From an uncultured Acidobacteriota bacterium (lineage in GTDB: Bacteria > Acidobacteriota > Terriglobia > Terriglobales > Acidobacteriaceae): a stretch of DNA of 64,000 bases. The notes below the pieces were generated by a model, which was not told the origin of the DNA, did not search any database, and saw nothing but the letters and a program-made list of their open reading frames with translations. The stretch spans positions 186,001 to 250,000 of the forward strand of contig CAILAC010000017.1 of the NCBI GenBank assembly GCA_903832055.1, in the 5' to 3' direction. Within the stretch, counting starts at the first letter, position 1. Each line of letters starts with the position of its first letter. A program made the translations under genes and the position numbers. Of this stretch, positions 44,940 to 53,849 are shown in pieces.

Positions 44940-47195
44940 CTACTCGTCTTCCTCCGCCACCGGCTTCCGGGCGCTGGCCACGATCTTCTCCGCCACCGCT
45001 GGCGGCACAATATCGTAGTGCTTCACCTCCATGTGGAAGCTGCCACGCCCTTGCGTCAGCGAAGTCAGTGTCAGGCCGTAGGTCAGCATCTCAGCCATCG
45101 GCACCTCGGCATCAATCACCGCCGATCGGCCCCGCGCATGCATACCCTGCACCCGACCGCGCCGCCCATTCAGGTCGCCCATGAGCGCCCCGGCAAACTC
45201 CTCCGGAGCCTCCACTTCGACCTTCATCACCGGCTCCAGCAGGCAGGGTCGAGCCTGCTCCATCGCCTTGCGGAAGGCCATCCGGCCCGCCACCTTGAAC
45301 GAAAGCTCGTTTGAATCCACGTCATGGTAGCTGCCGTCAAACACCGTCGCCTTGAAGTCAACCACCGGATAGCCGGCCAGGAATCCCCTGAGCGCCGTCT
45401 CCAGAATCCCCTTCTCCACCGCCGGAACATACTGCCGCGGAATCGAACCGCCAAAGATCTCGTTGCCAAACTCAAAGCCCGACCCGCGCGGCAGCGGCTC
45501 GATGCGAATCTTGCAGTCGCCAAACTGCCCATGCCCGCCCGACTGCTTCTTGTGCCGCCCCTGGGCCTCTGCCTTGCCGCGAATCGTCTCCCGGTACGGC
45601 ACCTTGGGCGCCTTCAGCGTCACCTCGGTGTGATATCGCCGCTTGAGCCGCGAAACAATCGCCTCAATATGCTGTTGTCCCGCGCCGGCCACCAGGAACT
45701 CATGCGTCTCTGCATCGCGGAAGAACCGCACCAGCTGGTCCTCTTCCATCAGCTTGTGCAGTGCCCCGGCCAGCTTGTCTTCATCGGCCCGCGTCTTCGG
45801 CTCAATCGCGTAGGTCATGCTCGGCTCTGGCCGCGCCTCGGGCTCGACGCGAATCTCCGCACCCTTCTGCCCCAGCGTGTCTCCGGTAAATGTGTCGCGA
45901 AGCTTGGCCACCGCGCCCACATCCCCGGCGTGCAGTTCCATCACTTCGACGGCCTTGCGCCCCTGCATCACGCTCAGATGCGACAGACGTTCCTGCCCCT
46001 TGCGCGTGTAGTTTTCTACCACTGTATCCGTCTTGACTACGCCGCTGATTACCTTGAAGAAGCTGATACGCCCCGTAAACGGGTCACTCATTGTCTTGAA
46101 AACAAACAACGCTACCGGCTCTGAATCGGCCACCGGCCGCAGCATGATCCCTGAATCCAAACTACCCGCATGCCCGTGCCCTGCCGCGTTGCCCAGGCCG
46201 TTTCCTGAGCCGTTGCCAACGTGAATAGCCAACCCTGAACCATTTGCCTCATCGGCTCCAGTTGCCGCGTGCACTCCGTTGGCTGCTACCGACTCCATCA
46301 CTCCAGACTCCGCCCCCATCACCGCCATCGGAGCACGTTCATCCGCAGCCGGCGCATACACCTTCAAAAAGTCCAGCAGATGGTCCGTTGCTACATTGGC
46401 CAGGCCGCTCGCAAACAGCACCGGGAAGATGCGGTCTTCGCGAATCGCCTCATGCAGCGCCGTAATCAGGTGCTGCTCAGGAATCGTCCCGACGGCAAAA
46501 TACTCCTCCATCAGCTCGTCCTTGCCCTCGGCCACCAGCTCCACCAGCGCCTCATGCGCCGCGCGCGCCGCTGCCAGCATGCCCGCCGGCACCTCGCCAA
46601 TCCGCCCCCGGCCATCCCCGCCCGGCTGGTAATAAAAAGCCTGCATCGTCACCAGGTCAACGACCCCGTGAAAGCCCTCCGGCCCGGTAATCGGCAACTG
46701 CACCGGAACGCACGTCCGGCCCCAGCGCTCGTGCAGGTCCTCCATCAGCGCAGACAAGCCCTGCCCGCCCCCGGCACGCGGTGAATCCATCTGGTTCAGC
46801 ACCACAATCCGCGGCAGGTTTGCCTCCTCGGCATACTTCCACACCCGCTCCGTTACCGCTTCAACGCCACTCTGCGCATTCACCAGCACCAGCGCAGCTT
46901 CTACGGGCAGCATCGCCGCCCGCGCTTCATGAGCAAACATATGAAAGCCGGGAGTATCAACAAGATTGATCTTCACCCCTTGCCACTCGGCAAAGGCTAC
47001 TGCGTTCTGCATCGTCGTTCCGCGCGCCACTTCTTCTTCGTCATAGGCGGTTACGGCCGTTCCGTCTGCCACACGTCCCTGGGTCAAGGTCATCTTTGCG
47101 GCATGCAGCAACGCGGCTACCAATGTTGTTTTGCCACTGTGCGCATGCCCCATTACAGCTACGTTGCGGATCTCACTTCCTCGATACACTTTCAT
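44940..47195 (-). CDS. EF-G-like translational GTPase (EF-G2 type)
   Basis: A 751-residue GTPase related to elongation factor G. The P-loop GHAHSGKTT lies near residue 16, DTPGF near 80 and NQMD near 135, followed by domain II and the EF-G domain III-V pattern (SGGHGQFGDCKI). The G2 region reads RGTTMQ, which differs from the RGITI of canonical EF-G, as in the auxiliary EF-G2 group. Between the G domain and domain II, residues about 295-355 form a Gly/Asn/Ala-rich, probably disordered insertion. The start has AAGGAG upstream. Its ATG overlaps the stop of a small upstream ORF. It is not in a str operon, which also fits a paralogue. Confidence 0.88.
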   Translation of the reverse strand: MKVYRGSEIRNVAVMGHAHSGKTTLVAALLHAAKMTLTQGRVADGTAVTAYDEEEVARGTTMQNAVAFAEWQGVKINLVDTPGFHMFAHEARAAMLPVEAALVLVNAQSGVEAVTERVWKYAEEANLPRIVVLNQMDSPRAGGGQGLSALMEDLHERWGRTCVPVQLPITGPEGFHGVVDLVTMQAFYYQPGGDGRGRIGEVPAGMLAAARAAHEALVELVAEGKDELMEEYFAVGTIPEQHLITALHEAIREDRIFPVLFASGLANVATDHLLDFLKVYAPAADERAPMAVMGAESGVMESVAANGVHAATGADEANGSGLAIHVGNGSGNGLGNAAGHGHAGSLDSGIMLRPVADSEPVALFVFKTMSDPFTGRISFFKVISGVVKTDTVVENYTRKGQERLSHLSVMQGRKAVEVMELHAGDVGAVAKLRDTFTGDTLGQKGAEIRVEPEARPEPSMTYAIEPKTRADEDKLAGALHKLMEEDQLVRFFRDAETHEFLVAGAGQQHIEAIVSRLKRRYHTEVTLKAPKVPYRETIRGKAEAQGRHKKQSGGHGQFGDCKIRIEPLPRGSGFEFGNEIFGGSIPRQYVPAVEKGILETALRGFLAGYPVVDFKATVFDGSYHDVDSNELSFKVAGRMAFRKAMEQARPCLLEPVMKVEVEAPEEFAGALMGDLNGRRGRVQGMHARGRSAVIDAEVPMAEMLTYGLTLTSLTQGRGSFHMEVKHYDIVPPAVAEKIVASARKPVAEEDE

Positions 47196-47470
47196 TTGCA
47201 GCACTCCTTCTTGCCTGTTTTTGGCGGACCATCTTCATCCGGGTACATCACGCTCGTCATGTCTGGCGGACACAGGTATCCCCGGCTCGCCCGGCACAGG
47301 CAGCGCGTCATGAAATCAATGGCTGTGTCGGCAAGGCCGTCAAGATACGCAAATAAGCGGGCGAACAACCCACGTCCACGGGGATTGGACGAAATTGGAT
47401 TGGACGAAAAGGCTGCGTGAGACAGCCCGCGGCGTGTCGGATCAGGAATCGTGCTGCCGATATCCGTCAT
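47192..47470 (-). CDS. small protein translationally coupled to the EF-G-like gene
   Basis: A 92-residue ORF that I do not recognise. It has a strong ribosome site (GGAGG seven bases before the ATG) and its stop overlaps the EF-G-like start codon as ATGA. The sequence has a Ser/Asn/Pro-rich N-terminus, a central segment FARLFAYLDGLADTAIDF that could be a helix, and a Cys-containing C-terminus (RCLCRAS, KECC). It may be a real small protein or a leader peptide that sets translation of the GTPase. Confidence 0.45.
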   Translation of the reverse strand: MTDIGSTIPDPTRRGLSHAAFSSNPISSNPRGRGLFARLFAYLDGLADTAIDFMTRCLCRASRGYLCPPDMTSVMYPDEDGPPKTGKKECCK

Positions 47471-47638
47471 ACGGAGACCTCCGGCAGGCGCCAGCCAAAA
47501 GATTCATCTCTCGGCACAGCGTCGTCATTGAAGAAGACGCAGCCTATCACAATTCACACGCCATTCTCAATGCGCTGCAACACAAACAATTCGTTCGGTG
47601 GCGAGTCAAGCCGCTGTCATGCAATCCTGTTCCCAGCC

Positions 47639-47791
47639 ATGAAACTCCTCCTCGGCATCCTCGCCCTCATCCTCGCCGCCGTCTCCCTCATCGCCGACTA
47701 CAAATGGCGGCAGTGGATCGCCGCCCGCAAACGCGACCGAGACCTGGAACGAGATCGGGAACGAGACCAGAACTACTCCCCTCGACCCTAG
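47639..47791 (+). CDS. small single-pass membrane protein
   Basis: A 50-residue ORF: one hydrophobic helix (residues 3-20, LLLGILALILAAVSLIA) followed by a highly charged Arg/Asp/Glu tail. Conserved small proteins of this type are common, but nothing else supports it beyond composition and C-rich third positions like those of neighbouring genes. No clear ribosome site. Confidence 0.4.
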   Translation: MKLLLGILALILAAVSLIADYKWRQWIAARKRDRDLERDRERDQNYSPRP

Positions 47792-47885
47792 ACGAATCCG
47801 CTTTTCACACTCACACTCCACACTTCACACCCGTTCTTTCCCCCCGCACCGTTACAATTACTCCGAGGACAACGTCCAAAAGCCT

Positions 47886-48566
47886 ATGAACCGCATATCT
47901 CTTCTCCGCCCCGCCGTCTTCGCCGCTGCCGCGCTCACGCTGGCCATCGTTTCTGCCACGCCCGCCCATGCCCAGTTCGGCGGCCCGGCCGCGTCGCCCA
48001 CCACCCAGGTCCACGATCCCGCCGCCCTCAAGCCACCCGCCGGAGCCCGCGTCGCCATCATCGAATTCGAAGACATGGAGTGCCCCGACTGCGCCCGCGC
48101 CAACCCGCTGCTCAAAGAGGCCGCCACCAAGTACAACATCCCCTGGGTCCGCCACGACTTCCCGCTGCCCTTCCACCCCTGGAGCTTCCAGGCAGCCGTC
48201 AATTCCCGCTGGTTTGACACCAAGTCCAAGAAGATCGGCGATGAATACCGCGACGCCGTCTTCGCCTACCAGCCCAACATCACCTCGCTCGATGTCCTGC
48301 GCCAGTTCACGCAGAAGTTCGCAGACGATCACAAGATCGTCCTGCCCTTCGCCATCGACCCCCAGGGCAACCTCACCGCCCTCGTCAAAGCCGACTACGC
48401 CCTCGGCCAGCGCGTCGGCATCGAACACACCCCTACCATCTGGGTCACCACCACCAACTCCAAAGGCGCCCCCTTCGTCGAAGTCATCGACCGCACCAAA
48501 CTCTTCCAGCTCATCGACCAGGCCCTCGCCGACACCAAGGCAGCCACCACCACCGCCAGGAAATAG
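47886..48566 (+). CDS. exported DsbA/thioredoxin-fold protein
   Basis: A 226-residue secreted protein. A signal peptide of about 29 residues is followed by a thioredoxin-like domain with a CPDC active site (EDMECPDCARAN, near residue 66) and a cis-proline in the HTPTIWV segment near 182. The inserted helical region between them fits DsbA/DsbG-like folds. It should oxidise or isomerise disulfides, or act on a specific partner, outside the cytoplasm. Located about 3 kb from the multiheme cytochrome gene, though no operon links them. CGAGGA upstream is too far from the ATG to be a strong ribosome site. Confidence 0.85.
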   Translation: MNRISLLRPAVFAAAALTLAIVSATPAHAQFGGPAASPTTQVHDPAALKPPAGARVAIIEFEDMECPDCARANPLLKEAATKYNIPWVRHDFPLPFHPWSFQAAVNSRWFDTKSKKIGDEYRDAVFAYQPNITSLDVLRQFTQKFADDHKIVLPFAIDPQGNLTALVKADYALGQRVGIEHTPTIWVTTTNSKGAPFVEVIDRTKLFQLIDQALADTKAATTTARK

Positions 48567-48664
48567 GACTTCTCTTGACGCAACTCCGGAAGGGCGTACT
48601 CTGAAAGTATGCCCAGTCCGAAGCCCATCCTCGATTGGTCCCATATGAATAAGTCCAGGAGCAT

Positions 48665-48994
48665 ATGGAGATTCAAATGCCCCGTCGAGAAATCGTCGTT
48701 CTTATAAGTCGCGCCCTGGCCTGCATTCAGCTCATGTCGGCGCTGCTCGATGCGACCTATCTGCCCGATAGAATTCTCGCGTTCCTGCACTACGCAAATC
48801 TGCCAGAACCCATCTCTGATAGTCAGCACTTTTTCAAAATGCAGGACGAACTTGGAGTCTTGACTCTCGTTCTGCGCATCGGAATACTTCTCACGGCCTT
48901 CCTCATCTTCTGGAACTGCGGCCCATGGATTGAGCGCACCCTGTTTCCCCCCAGAATCGGCACGGAGTCCAGAACCGATCCGAGTGCAGACTAG
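48665..48994 (+). CDS. hypothetical membrane protein
   Basis: A 109-residue protein with two hydrophobic segments (about residues 10-27 and 64-84) and an intervening polar loop. No family recognised. AGGAG lies three bases before the ATG; an in-frame ATG four codons on has better spacing. It converges on the DUF2256 gene with a four-base overlap. Confidence 0.55.
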   Translation: MEIQMPRREIVVLISRALACIQLMSALLDATYLPDRILAFLHYANLPEPISDSQHFFKMQDELGVLTLVLRIGILLTAFLIFWNCGPWIERTLFPPRIGTESRTDPSAD

Positions 48995-49122
48995 CTACCC
49001 TTTCGGCACCGATCCGAGCAGTACTTCACTTCCTCCCACACACGCGCCCACTTCTTGCGCCAGGCGAATGGCCGCCCGCAGTGTGCGCACACCTTGCTCG
49101 GCAAGTCCCCCTTCTTAACCAT
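48991..49122 (-). CDS. DUF2256 small zinc-ribbon-like protein
   Basis: A 43-residue protein matching DUF2256: [14 protein letters not shown] followed by KYCSDRCR, two CxxC-type pairs that could bind zinc. DUF2256 genes are regularly found beside photolyase/cryptochrome genes, as here. The start at 49122 overlaps the end of the photolyase N-terminal gene by eight bases. Function unknown. Confidence 0.85.
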   Translation of the reverse strand: MVKKGDLPSKVCAHCGRPFAWRKKWARVWEEVKYCSDRCRKGS

Positions 49123-49570
49123 CCTGGCCAAAGAGATTCCCTCTAGTCTGCCCGGCATCGGGCTGCATGGCGCTTCGCTGCGCCCGGCTCCAGTAGCGGA
49201 AGAATCTTCCCAACTCGCCGCCTTTGCGCAGCACCACAAACGGCTCTTCCGCAACCGTCGTCACCTGGATGCCGCCTGCGCGCAACCCTTCCGCCACCGT
49301 GTGCACGAACGGATTCAGCGACTCGGCCATATATACCCGCTCCGTTCCAAGGCCCTGGAGCACTGCCAGAGTGTCGCCGCGCAGCACCTCGGCGCCCATG
49401 GCGCATGCGCACTCGTATATAAACATCAGCCGCTTCAGGGTCCAGCCCTGCGCGCGCAGGTAAGCGTCATCCCAGATAAAAATCACGCGCGCCGCGTCGC
49501 CTGCCGCCCGGAATACCGGGTGTTCTCGCCGCATGGCATCCTCGTGCACCCAAACCGTCTGTGAACTCAT
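49115..49570 (-). CDS. photolyase-like N-terminal (alpha/beta) domain, free-standing
   Basis: A 151-residue protein ([15 protein letters not shown] ... [17 protein letters not shown] ...) resembling the N-terminal Rossmann-like domain of DNA photolyases, which usually binds the antenna chromophore. It contains no FAD-binding part. Its ATG overlaps the stop of the next gene upstream, which encodes the FAD-binding domain alone (ATGA at 49567-49570). The two genes together thus supply a complete photolyase in reversed domain order on two polypeptides. The start is set at the coupled ATG. Confidence 0.75.
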   Translation of the reverse strand: MSSQTVWVHEDAMRREHPVFRAAGDAARVIFIWDDAYLRAQGWTLKRLMFIYECACAMGAEVLRGDTLAVLQGLGTERVYMAESLNPFVHTVAEGLRAGGIQVTTVAEEPFVVLRKGGELGRFFRYWSRAQRSAMQPDAGQTRGNLFGQDG

Positions 49571-50442
49571 CGCGCACCACGCATCCCGCCGAGCCGCGGA
49601 AACAGCCGCGCGTCCAGCTCCTCGTAACTGGCATCCAGCTCGCGATTTGACTCTGCACGCACATCCACGGTCCTGCCGAAGTACCGCATGACGTTCTCCA
49701 GATTGAAGACATACGGCTTGTTGCTGAAGGTGCTCGCCACCCACTGCCACGAAAGGTTGTTGCTCGCCAGGTCGCCATCCAGCAGGTGCTCCAGAAACCA
49801 CTTCGCACCCGCCTGCCAGCGCACGCGCCGGAAATGCACAACATAGGCAGCCAGATACATCCGCGCATGGTTGTGCAGGTACCCGGTGGCAATCAGTTCG
49901 CCGATAAAGTAGTCCAGGCAGGCCACTCCCGTGCGACCCTCGACGATGTCAGTCGGCATCTCAAGCGCATACTCGGCTGAGTCAAAGCCAGTCTTGTACG
50001 GCTCAATGTCTGACCACATCCATTGCGGATGCTCAGCCCGCACGCGTTGCCAGTAATCCCGCCAGGCCAGTTCCTGGATGAGTTTTTCGGCCTCTTCCGC
50101 CCTCGGCACTCGCTCCAGCGCACGGTTCCGCACCTCGTTGAGCGAGATAACACCGTGCCGAATGTAAGCGGAGAGCCGGGTCACCTGCCCGTCGCCAAAG
50201 TTTCGAGTACGCGCGTACGCTGCGGGCTGCACCCTGGCCAATGCACGCTCCGCTGCCAACCGACCACCCTCGGTCGAGCACGCCTCGCCCACCGCCCACG
50301 GCACCAATTCGCGGATATACGCCGAGAGTTCCTCGGGCGACGCAAAATCTGTCCTCAAGCGCTCCACGGCAACCTCGCCAAACCTTTCGAGATTACCGCA
50401 ACGCAGCCAACGCAGCCGCCCGTAGAGCAATTCCATTTGCAC
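49567..50442 (-). CDS. photolyase/cryptochrome FAD-binding domain protein
   Basis: A 291-residue protein consisting only of the C-terminal photolyase domain. The helix bundle shows the FAD-cradle motifs: TRLSAYIRHGVIS, a region equivalent to the W-rich ELAWRDYW, TGYLHNHARMYLAAYVVHF and SNNLSWQWVASTFSNKPYVFN. The last is followed by the Asn/Tyr-rich stretch expected near the flavin. Catalytic photolyase activity needs the flavin but the antenna domain is dispensable, so this may work alone or with the coupled partner. The GTG at 50442 or the ATG at 50436 may start it; the radical SAM gene ends 16 bases upstream. Confidence 0.85.
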   Translation of the reverse strand: MQMELLYGRLRWLRCGNLERFGEVAVERLRTDFASPEELSAYIRELVPWAVGEACSTEGGRLAAERALARVQPAAYARTRNFGDGQVTRLSAYIRHGVISLNEVRNRALERVPRAEEAEKLIQELAWRDYWQRVRAEHPQWMWSDIEPYKTGFDSAEYALEMPTDIVEGRTGVACLDYFIGELIATGYLHNHARMYLAAYVVHFRRVRWQAGAKWFLEHLLDGDLASNNLSWQWVASTFSNKPYVFNLENVMRYFGRTVDVRAESNRELDASYEELDARLFPRLGGMRGAR

Positions 50443-50458
50443 CCGGTGAAAGGCGCGC

Positions 50459-51508
50459 TCAAGCTCCGTGGATTGTCACCAGCGCCGGCTTCTCAGCCTC
50501 ATGCCCACCCGGCATTCCTGGCGAAATCACACTCGTCTGCGGTGCCCGCCAGTGGTCGATGTAGCTCACCTGGTGCACGCAGCTTACCGTGCAGTTCGGC
50601 GAACAGCTCTTCGCTGTCAAAAACTCCCGCTTCACATCAGCCGTCGTATAGTCGGCAATCGGCGTCCCCGGGAAACCCCTCTGCTGCGAGCAGTAATGCA
50701 CCAGCCCGTCTTCGCAGATATACAGGTACCGCGCGCCAGCCCGGCAACGCCAGTCATTCGGCAGGCCCTGCGCAATCGCCTCCTGAAACTGGTTAAACCG
50801 CGAATAACTCCGCCGCTCCAGGTTTCGCACCTCAAAGTAAATCTTCGCCTCTTCCGGCAACAGCGGCTTCAACTGCCCGCTGCCATCGTGAATAATCCCG
50901 ATCGTGTTGCTGAACCCCAGCTCCAGCGCCCGCTTTGAAATCACCAGCGCGTCGTTCGGCTCCTTGATGCCGCCACCCACCACCGAGTTGATGTTCACGT
51001 GAAACTCGGCGTGCTCAGCCAGCATTTCCAGCTTCTTGTCCAGCACCTTCAGGCTCTTCATCGACACATCGTCAGGGTTCACGTTGTCGATTGAAATCTG
51101 CATGTGATCCAGCCCCGCCTCGTTCAGCCTCTGGATCCGCTCCACACTCAGCAGGTAGCCGTTGGTGATCATCCCGGCCATCGAGCCCACCTTGCGCATT
51201 CGCCGGATCACGCCATCCAGTTCAGGATGCGTCAGCGGCTCGCCGCCGGAAATCGTGATGATACTCGTCCCCAGCCGCCCCAGATGGTCAATGCGCCGCT
51301 CCATTTCGTCCAGCGGCACCGGCTTTGAAACCTTGTCATACTCGTTGCAGTACGCGCACGAGAGATTGCAAAAACGCATCGGCACAATCTGCGCCATCAC
51401 CGGATGCCCCGTCGACGCGAGCGCCCGGCCTACCAGCGCCAGTTCGCGTACCCTGCGCGAGGCCGCCCTGGACCGCATACGCGCTGTCAATTTTCGTGCC
51501 GTCTTCAC
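50459..51508 (-). CDS. radical SAM protein with C-terminal iron-sulfur region
   Basis: A 349-residue radical SAM enzyme. The CNLSCAYC motif (CxxxCxxC) sits near residue 47 and the SAM-binding GGEPL near 90. A C-terminal cysteine cluster (CRAGARYLYICEDGLVHYC ... CSPNCTVSCVHQ, quoted in part) is like SPASM/twitch auxiliary sites. It is upstream of, and on the same strand as, the split photolyase pair, which suggests a function in the same pathway (spore photoproduct-type repair or cofactor/chromophore modification). That is inference; a peptide-modifying role is equally allowed. Confidence 0.85.
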   Translation of the reverse strand: MKTARKLTARMRSRAASRRVRELALVGRALASTGHPVMAQIVPMRFCNLSCAYCNEYDKVSKPVPLDEMERRIDHLGRLGTSIITISGGEPLTHPELDGVIRRMRKVGSMAGMITNGYLLSVERIQRLNEAGLDHMQISIDNVNPDDVSMKSLKVLDKKLEMLAEHAEFHVNINSVVGGGIKEPNDALVISKRALELGFSNTIGIIHDGSGQLKPLLPEEAKIYFEVRNLERRSYSRFNQFQEAIAQGLPNDWRCRAGARYLYICEDGLVHYCSQQRGFPGTPIADYTTADVKREFLTAKSCSPNCTVSCVHQVSYIDHWRAPQTSVISPGMPGGHEAEKPALVTIHGA

Positions 51509-51573
51509 TCAGTTTGACCTCTCTACTATTCAATCACATCCGGCAACAGGCCCACGCCTGACTCGGGCCCACG

Positions 51574-51603
51574 AAAAAGGGGCACCTCGAAGGCACCCCT
51601 TTC
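51574..51603 (-). terminator. terminator of the PDZ protein gene
   Basis: On the minus strand AAAGGGG/CCCCTTT with an inner CCT/AGG pair is followed by TTTTT, 22 bases past the PDZ gene stop. It may work in both directions. Confidence 0.65.
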
Positions 51604-51624
51604 TCCCATCAGATTCATGTCAAA

Positions 51625-52536
51625 CTACACCAGCGGAGCACCCGCAGCACGATTGCCTCGCTCCAGCGCAGCCTTGTGCCGCTTCGCATCCACCTGCAAG
51701 GTCACCACCTGGCGCATCTTGTCGCGCTGTATCGTCACCTGCACCGGCTTGCCGTCGCTTGAGCGCAGCATCCGCTCCCACTCGCTGGTCGTCGTAATCG
51801 CTTCGTTATCTACCTGCAAAATCACGTCATGCGCCCTCAGCCCGGCCAGGTCGGCCGCGCTCTTGTGCGCCACACTCTTGATCAGCACGCCCGTCGAAAC
51901 GCCCAGCATGTCTGCCGTCTGCGCCACCAGCGGCTCCACAATCACGCCCACGTTCAGCGAATTGCCATGCGACCACAGCGTAAATCCACTCGGCATTCCC
52001 GCGTCACCGCCATGCGAAAAGAATCCCTGACCCTGCGAATCCGATCCACCCAGGCTGCCCAGTTGCTGCCGCGCCTCTTCTTCCACCTTCTTCCGGTCCG
52101 TAAGCTGCACGTTCAAGGTCTGCATCACGCCATCCCGGCTTACAACCATCTCCACCTTGTGCCCAGGGGCCGTCTCGCGCAGTATTCGCTTCACGTGCTC
52201 AGCGCCTTCAATCGTCTCGCCATTCATCTGCACAATCACGTCGTGCAGCTTCAGGCCCACCTTGCCGGCCGGCGCGTCGTGGTCCAGAACTGTAATCTCC
52301 GCCCCGTGACCTTCCCTGAGATGCAACGCCTGTGCCCGCTCCTGGTCAACATCAACCACGTCGACGCCCAGATAGCTCTGCGCATGATTGTGCAGCAGCA
52401 GCAGTGGATTTCCCTGCCACATTCCGCCTGCCTGCAAGCTCTGCCCATACGTTCCGGTTGCCATACTTCCTGCAAGCAACACGATCCCCGGAACCAGAAA
52501 CCAAGTCTTTGTGTACGGCCTCAAAAAGTGCTTCAT
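51625..52536 (-). CDS. exported protein with two PDZ domains
   Basis: A 303-residue secreted protein with a signal peptide (about residues 1-30). It has two PDZ domains: about 80-150 (ITVLDHDAPAGKVGLKLHDVIVQMNGETIEGAEH) and about 200-280 (GVLIKSVAHKSAADLAGLRAHDVILQVDNEAI, given in parts). There is no serine-protease catalytic triad, so it is an HtrA-like PDZ module without the protease. AGGAG precedes the start. It follows the sigma/anti-sigma pair on the same strand and could be a periplasmic sensor or partner for regulated proteolysis of the anti-sigma. That role is inference. Confidence 0.85.
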   Translation of the reverse strand: MKHFLRPYTKTWFLVPGIVLLAGSMATGTYGQSLQAGGMWQGNPLLLLHNHAQSYLGVDVVDVDQERAQALHLREGHGAEITVLDHDAPAGKVGLKLHDVIVQMNGETIEGAEHVKRILRETAPGHKVEMVVSRDGVMQTLNVQLTDRKKVEEEARQQLGSLGGSDSQGQGFFSHGGDAGMPSGFTLWSHGNSLNVGVIVEPLVAQTADMLGVSTGVLIKSVAHKSAADLAGLRAHDVILQVDNEAITTTSEWERMLRSSDGKPVQVTIQRDKMRQVVTLQVDAKRHKAALERGNRAAGAPLV

Positions 52537-52689
52537 GTTTGCTTCACTCCTGCGGTTGCTCTGCTTTGAATCCAACTCTCCTGCCCGCACTCTTGTCTGA
52601 CGGTGCGGTACAGAGAAAGTGAGTCAATCCCATACCCCAAAACTCTCCCTGACCCAATCCAATCTCCGATTGAATCCTGGAAAGAATCA

Positions 52690-53718
52690 CTACTGAATCT
52701 CTGAAACCCGCCTCAGAACCAGCCGGGAAGCTGTCCTGATTTGTGAATTTTGGTCTGAAAGGGCCACCGTTGACAAGGCCTGCCGCACGCTCGTATCTGC
52801 TTCGACTGGTTGCAGCATGCCGATAGCTGCCGACCTCAACCGCGCATCCGGATCGTTCAACAACGTCTCCAGCACCGCATTGCGCACCTGCATGTCTTCC
52901 GACACAAACGGCTGCAACCCCTCCAGCGCCTTCTGTCGCACCGTCGCGCTACGGTCATACAGCAGCGAAACAATCAGCGCATCGCGAATGGCCGTGCTCT
53001 GCAAGTCTCCCCCGCGGCATCCATGCCCGGTGCGGCATTCAGTTGCCAGCAGGCTCACTGAACTGTCCCGTACCTCAGAGCTGGTTCCATTCTGCGAAGC
53101 CAGCATCAGCAGCTGCCTGATCTGCGGGTTTTCGAGCGTTCCCTCAACCTGCCTCGGTTTGACCTCGTTATAGGTCACCTCAACCAGGTTTGAATTGGGC
53201 CGCCGCACCACGCCAGAAACCGTAGCCAGTTCACCCGGAGCGCTTGGCGTGCTCGCGGAATTGGCTGCATTCTGTGCCGAAGTCGCTGTTTCCGTAGTCA
53301 CCGGAGTGACGCCGTTCCCATTGCCCGCAATGTTGGCCACATGCCGGGCAGCATACTCATACCCGCCCAGACTACCCAGGCCCGCGCCAGCCACCAGCAG
53401 CAGCACAGCCGCAGCCGGAGCCGCCTGCAAGCCTGTCGCTGTCCGCGTCATCCACTCCGCCACCCGGTCATACCAGCGCTTCGGTGGAATCGCGTCCAGG
53501 GATTCTTCAAGCCGTGTACGGCTGCGCGCTACCAGATTTGCGTCCGGCTCCAGCATCACGTGCGCGGCAGCCAGCGTCTTGAGCGCCAACACCTGCTGCT
53601 GCTCTTCGCGGCAGTGGGCACAACCGGAAAGATGATTTGCCAGCAGATGCGCCTTGTCGTCAGACAACTCGCCGTAGGCGGCCAGCACGATGTTTTCGTG
53701 GATTTCTGCACATTTCAT
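52690..53718 (-). CDS. anti-sigma factor with zinc finger and HEAT repeats
   Basis: A 342-residue membrane protein. The N-terminus has a zf-HC2 motif (HLSGCAHCREEQ) typical of cytoplasmic anti-sigma domains. One transmembrane helix lies near residues 108-128. The extracytoplasmic part has a low-complexity Ala/Ser/Thr/Asn segment and four to five HEAT-like repeats (RDALIVSLLYDRSATVRQKALEGL and similar). HEAT repeats are unusual for an anti-sigma sensor domain. Start at 53718 preceded by AGGA. Lies downstream of the ECF sigma gene, its presumed target. Confidence 0.82.
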   Translation of the reverse strand: MKCAEIHENIVLAAYGELSDDKAHLLANHLSGCAHCREEQQQVLALKTLAAAHVMLEPDANLVARSRTRLEESLDAIPPKRWYDRVAEWMTRTATGLQAAPAAAVLLLVAGAGLGSLGGYEYAARHVANIAGNGNGVTPVTTETATSAQNAANSASTPSAPGELATVSGVVRRPNSNLVEVTYNEVKPRQVEGTLENPQIRQLLMLASQNGTSSEVRDSSVSLLATECRTGHGCRGGDLQSTAIRDALIVSLLYDRSATVRQKALEGLQPFVSEDMQVRNAVLETLLNDPDARLRSAAIGMLQPVEADTSVRQALSTVALSDQNSQIRTASRLVLRRVSEIQ

Positions 53719-53849
53719 GATGTCTACGTCCTGTACTGCCTCAAAAAGTGTTCGGCTTCCCCGTTGCCAGCTATCAGCGCTTGCGCTCCGCGGCAATCTA
53801 TACGGAAACCTGTTGTTTACTACCCCGCCCCAACTGATCGAACCCCGGC

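Noticed and set aside
47811-48644. Minus-strand frame opposite the DsbA-like gene
   Set aside because: Gly/Val-rich shadow; the plus-strand gene has a signal peptide and a CPDC site.
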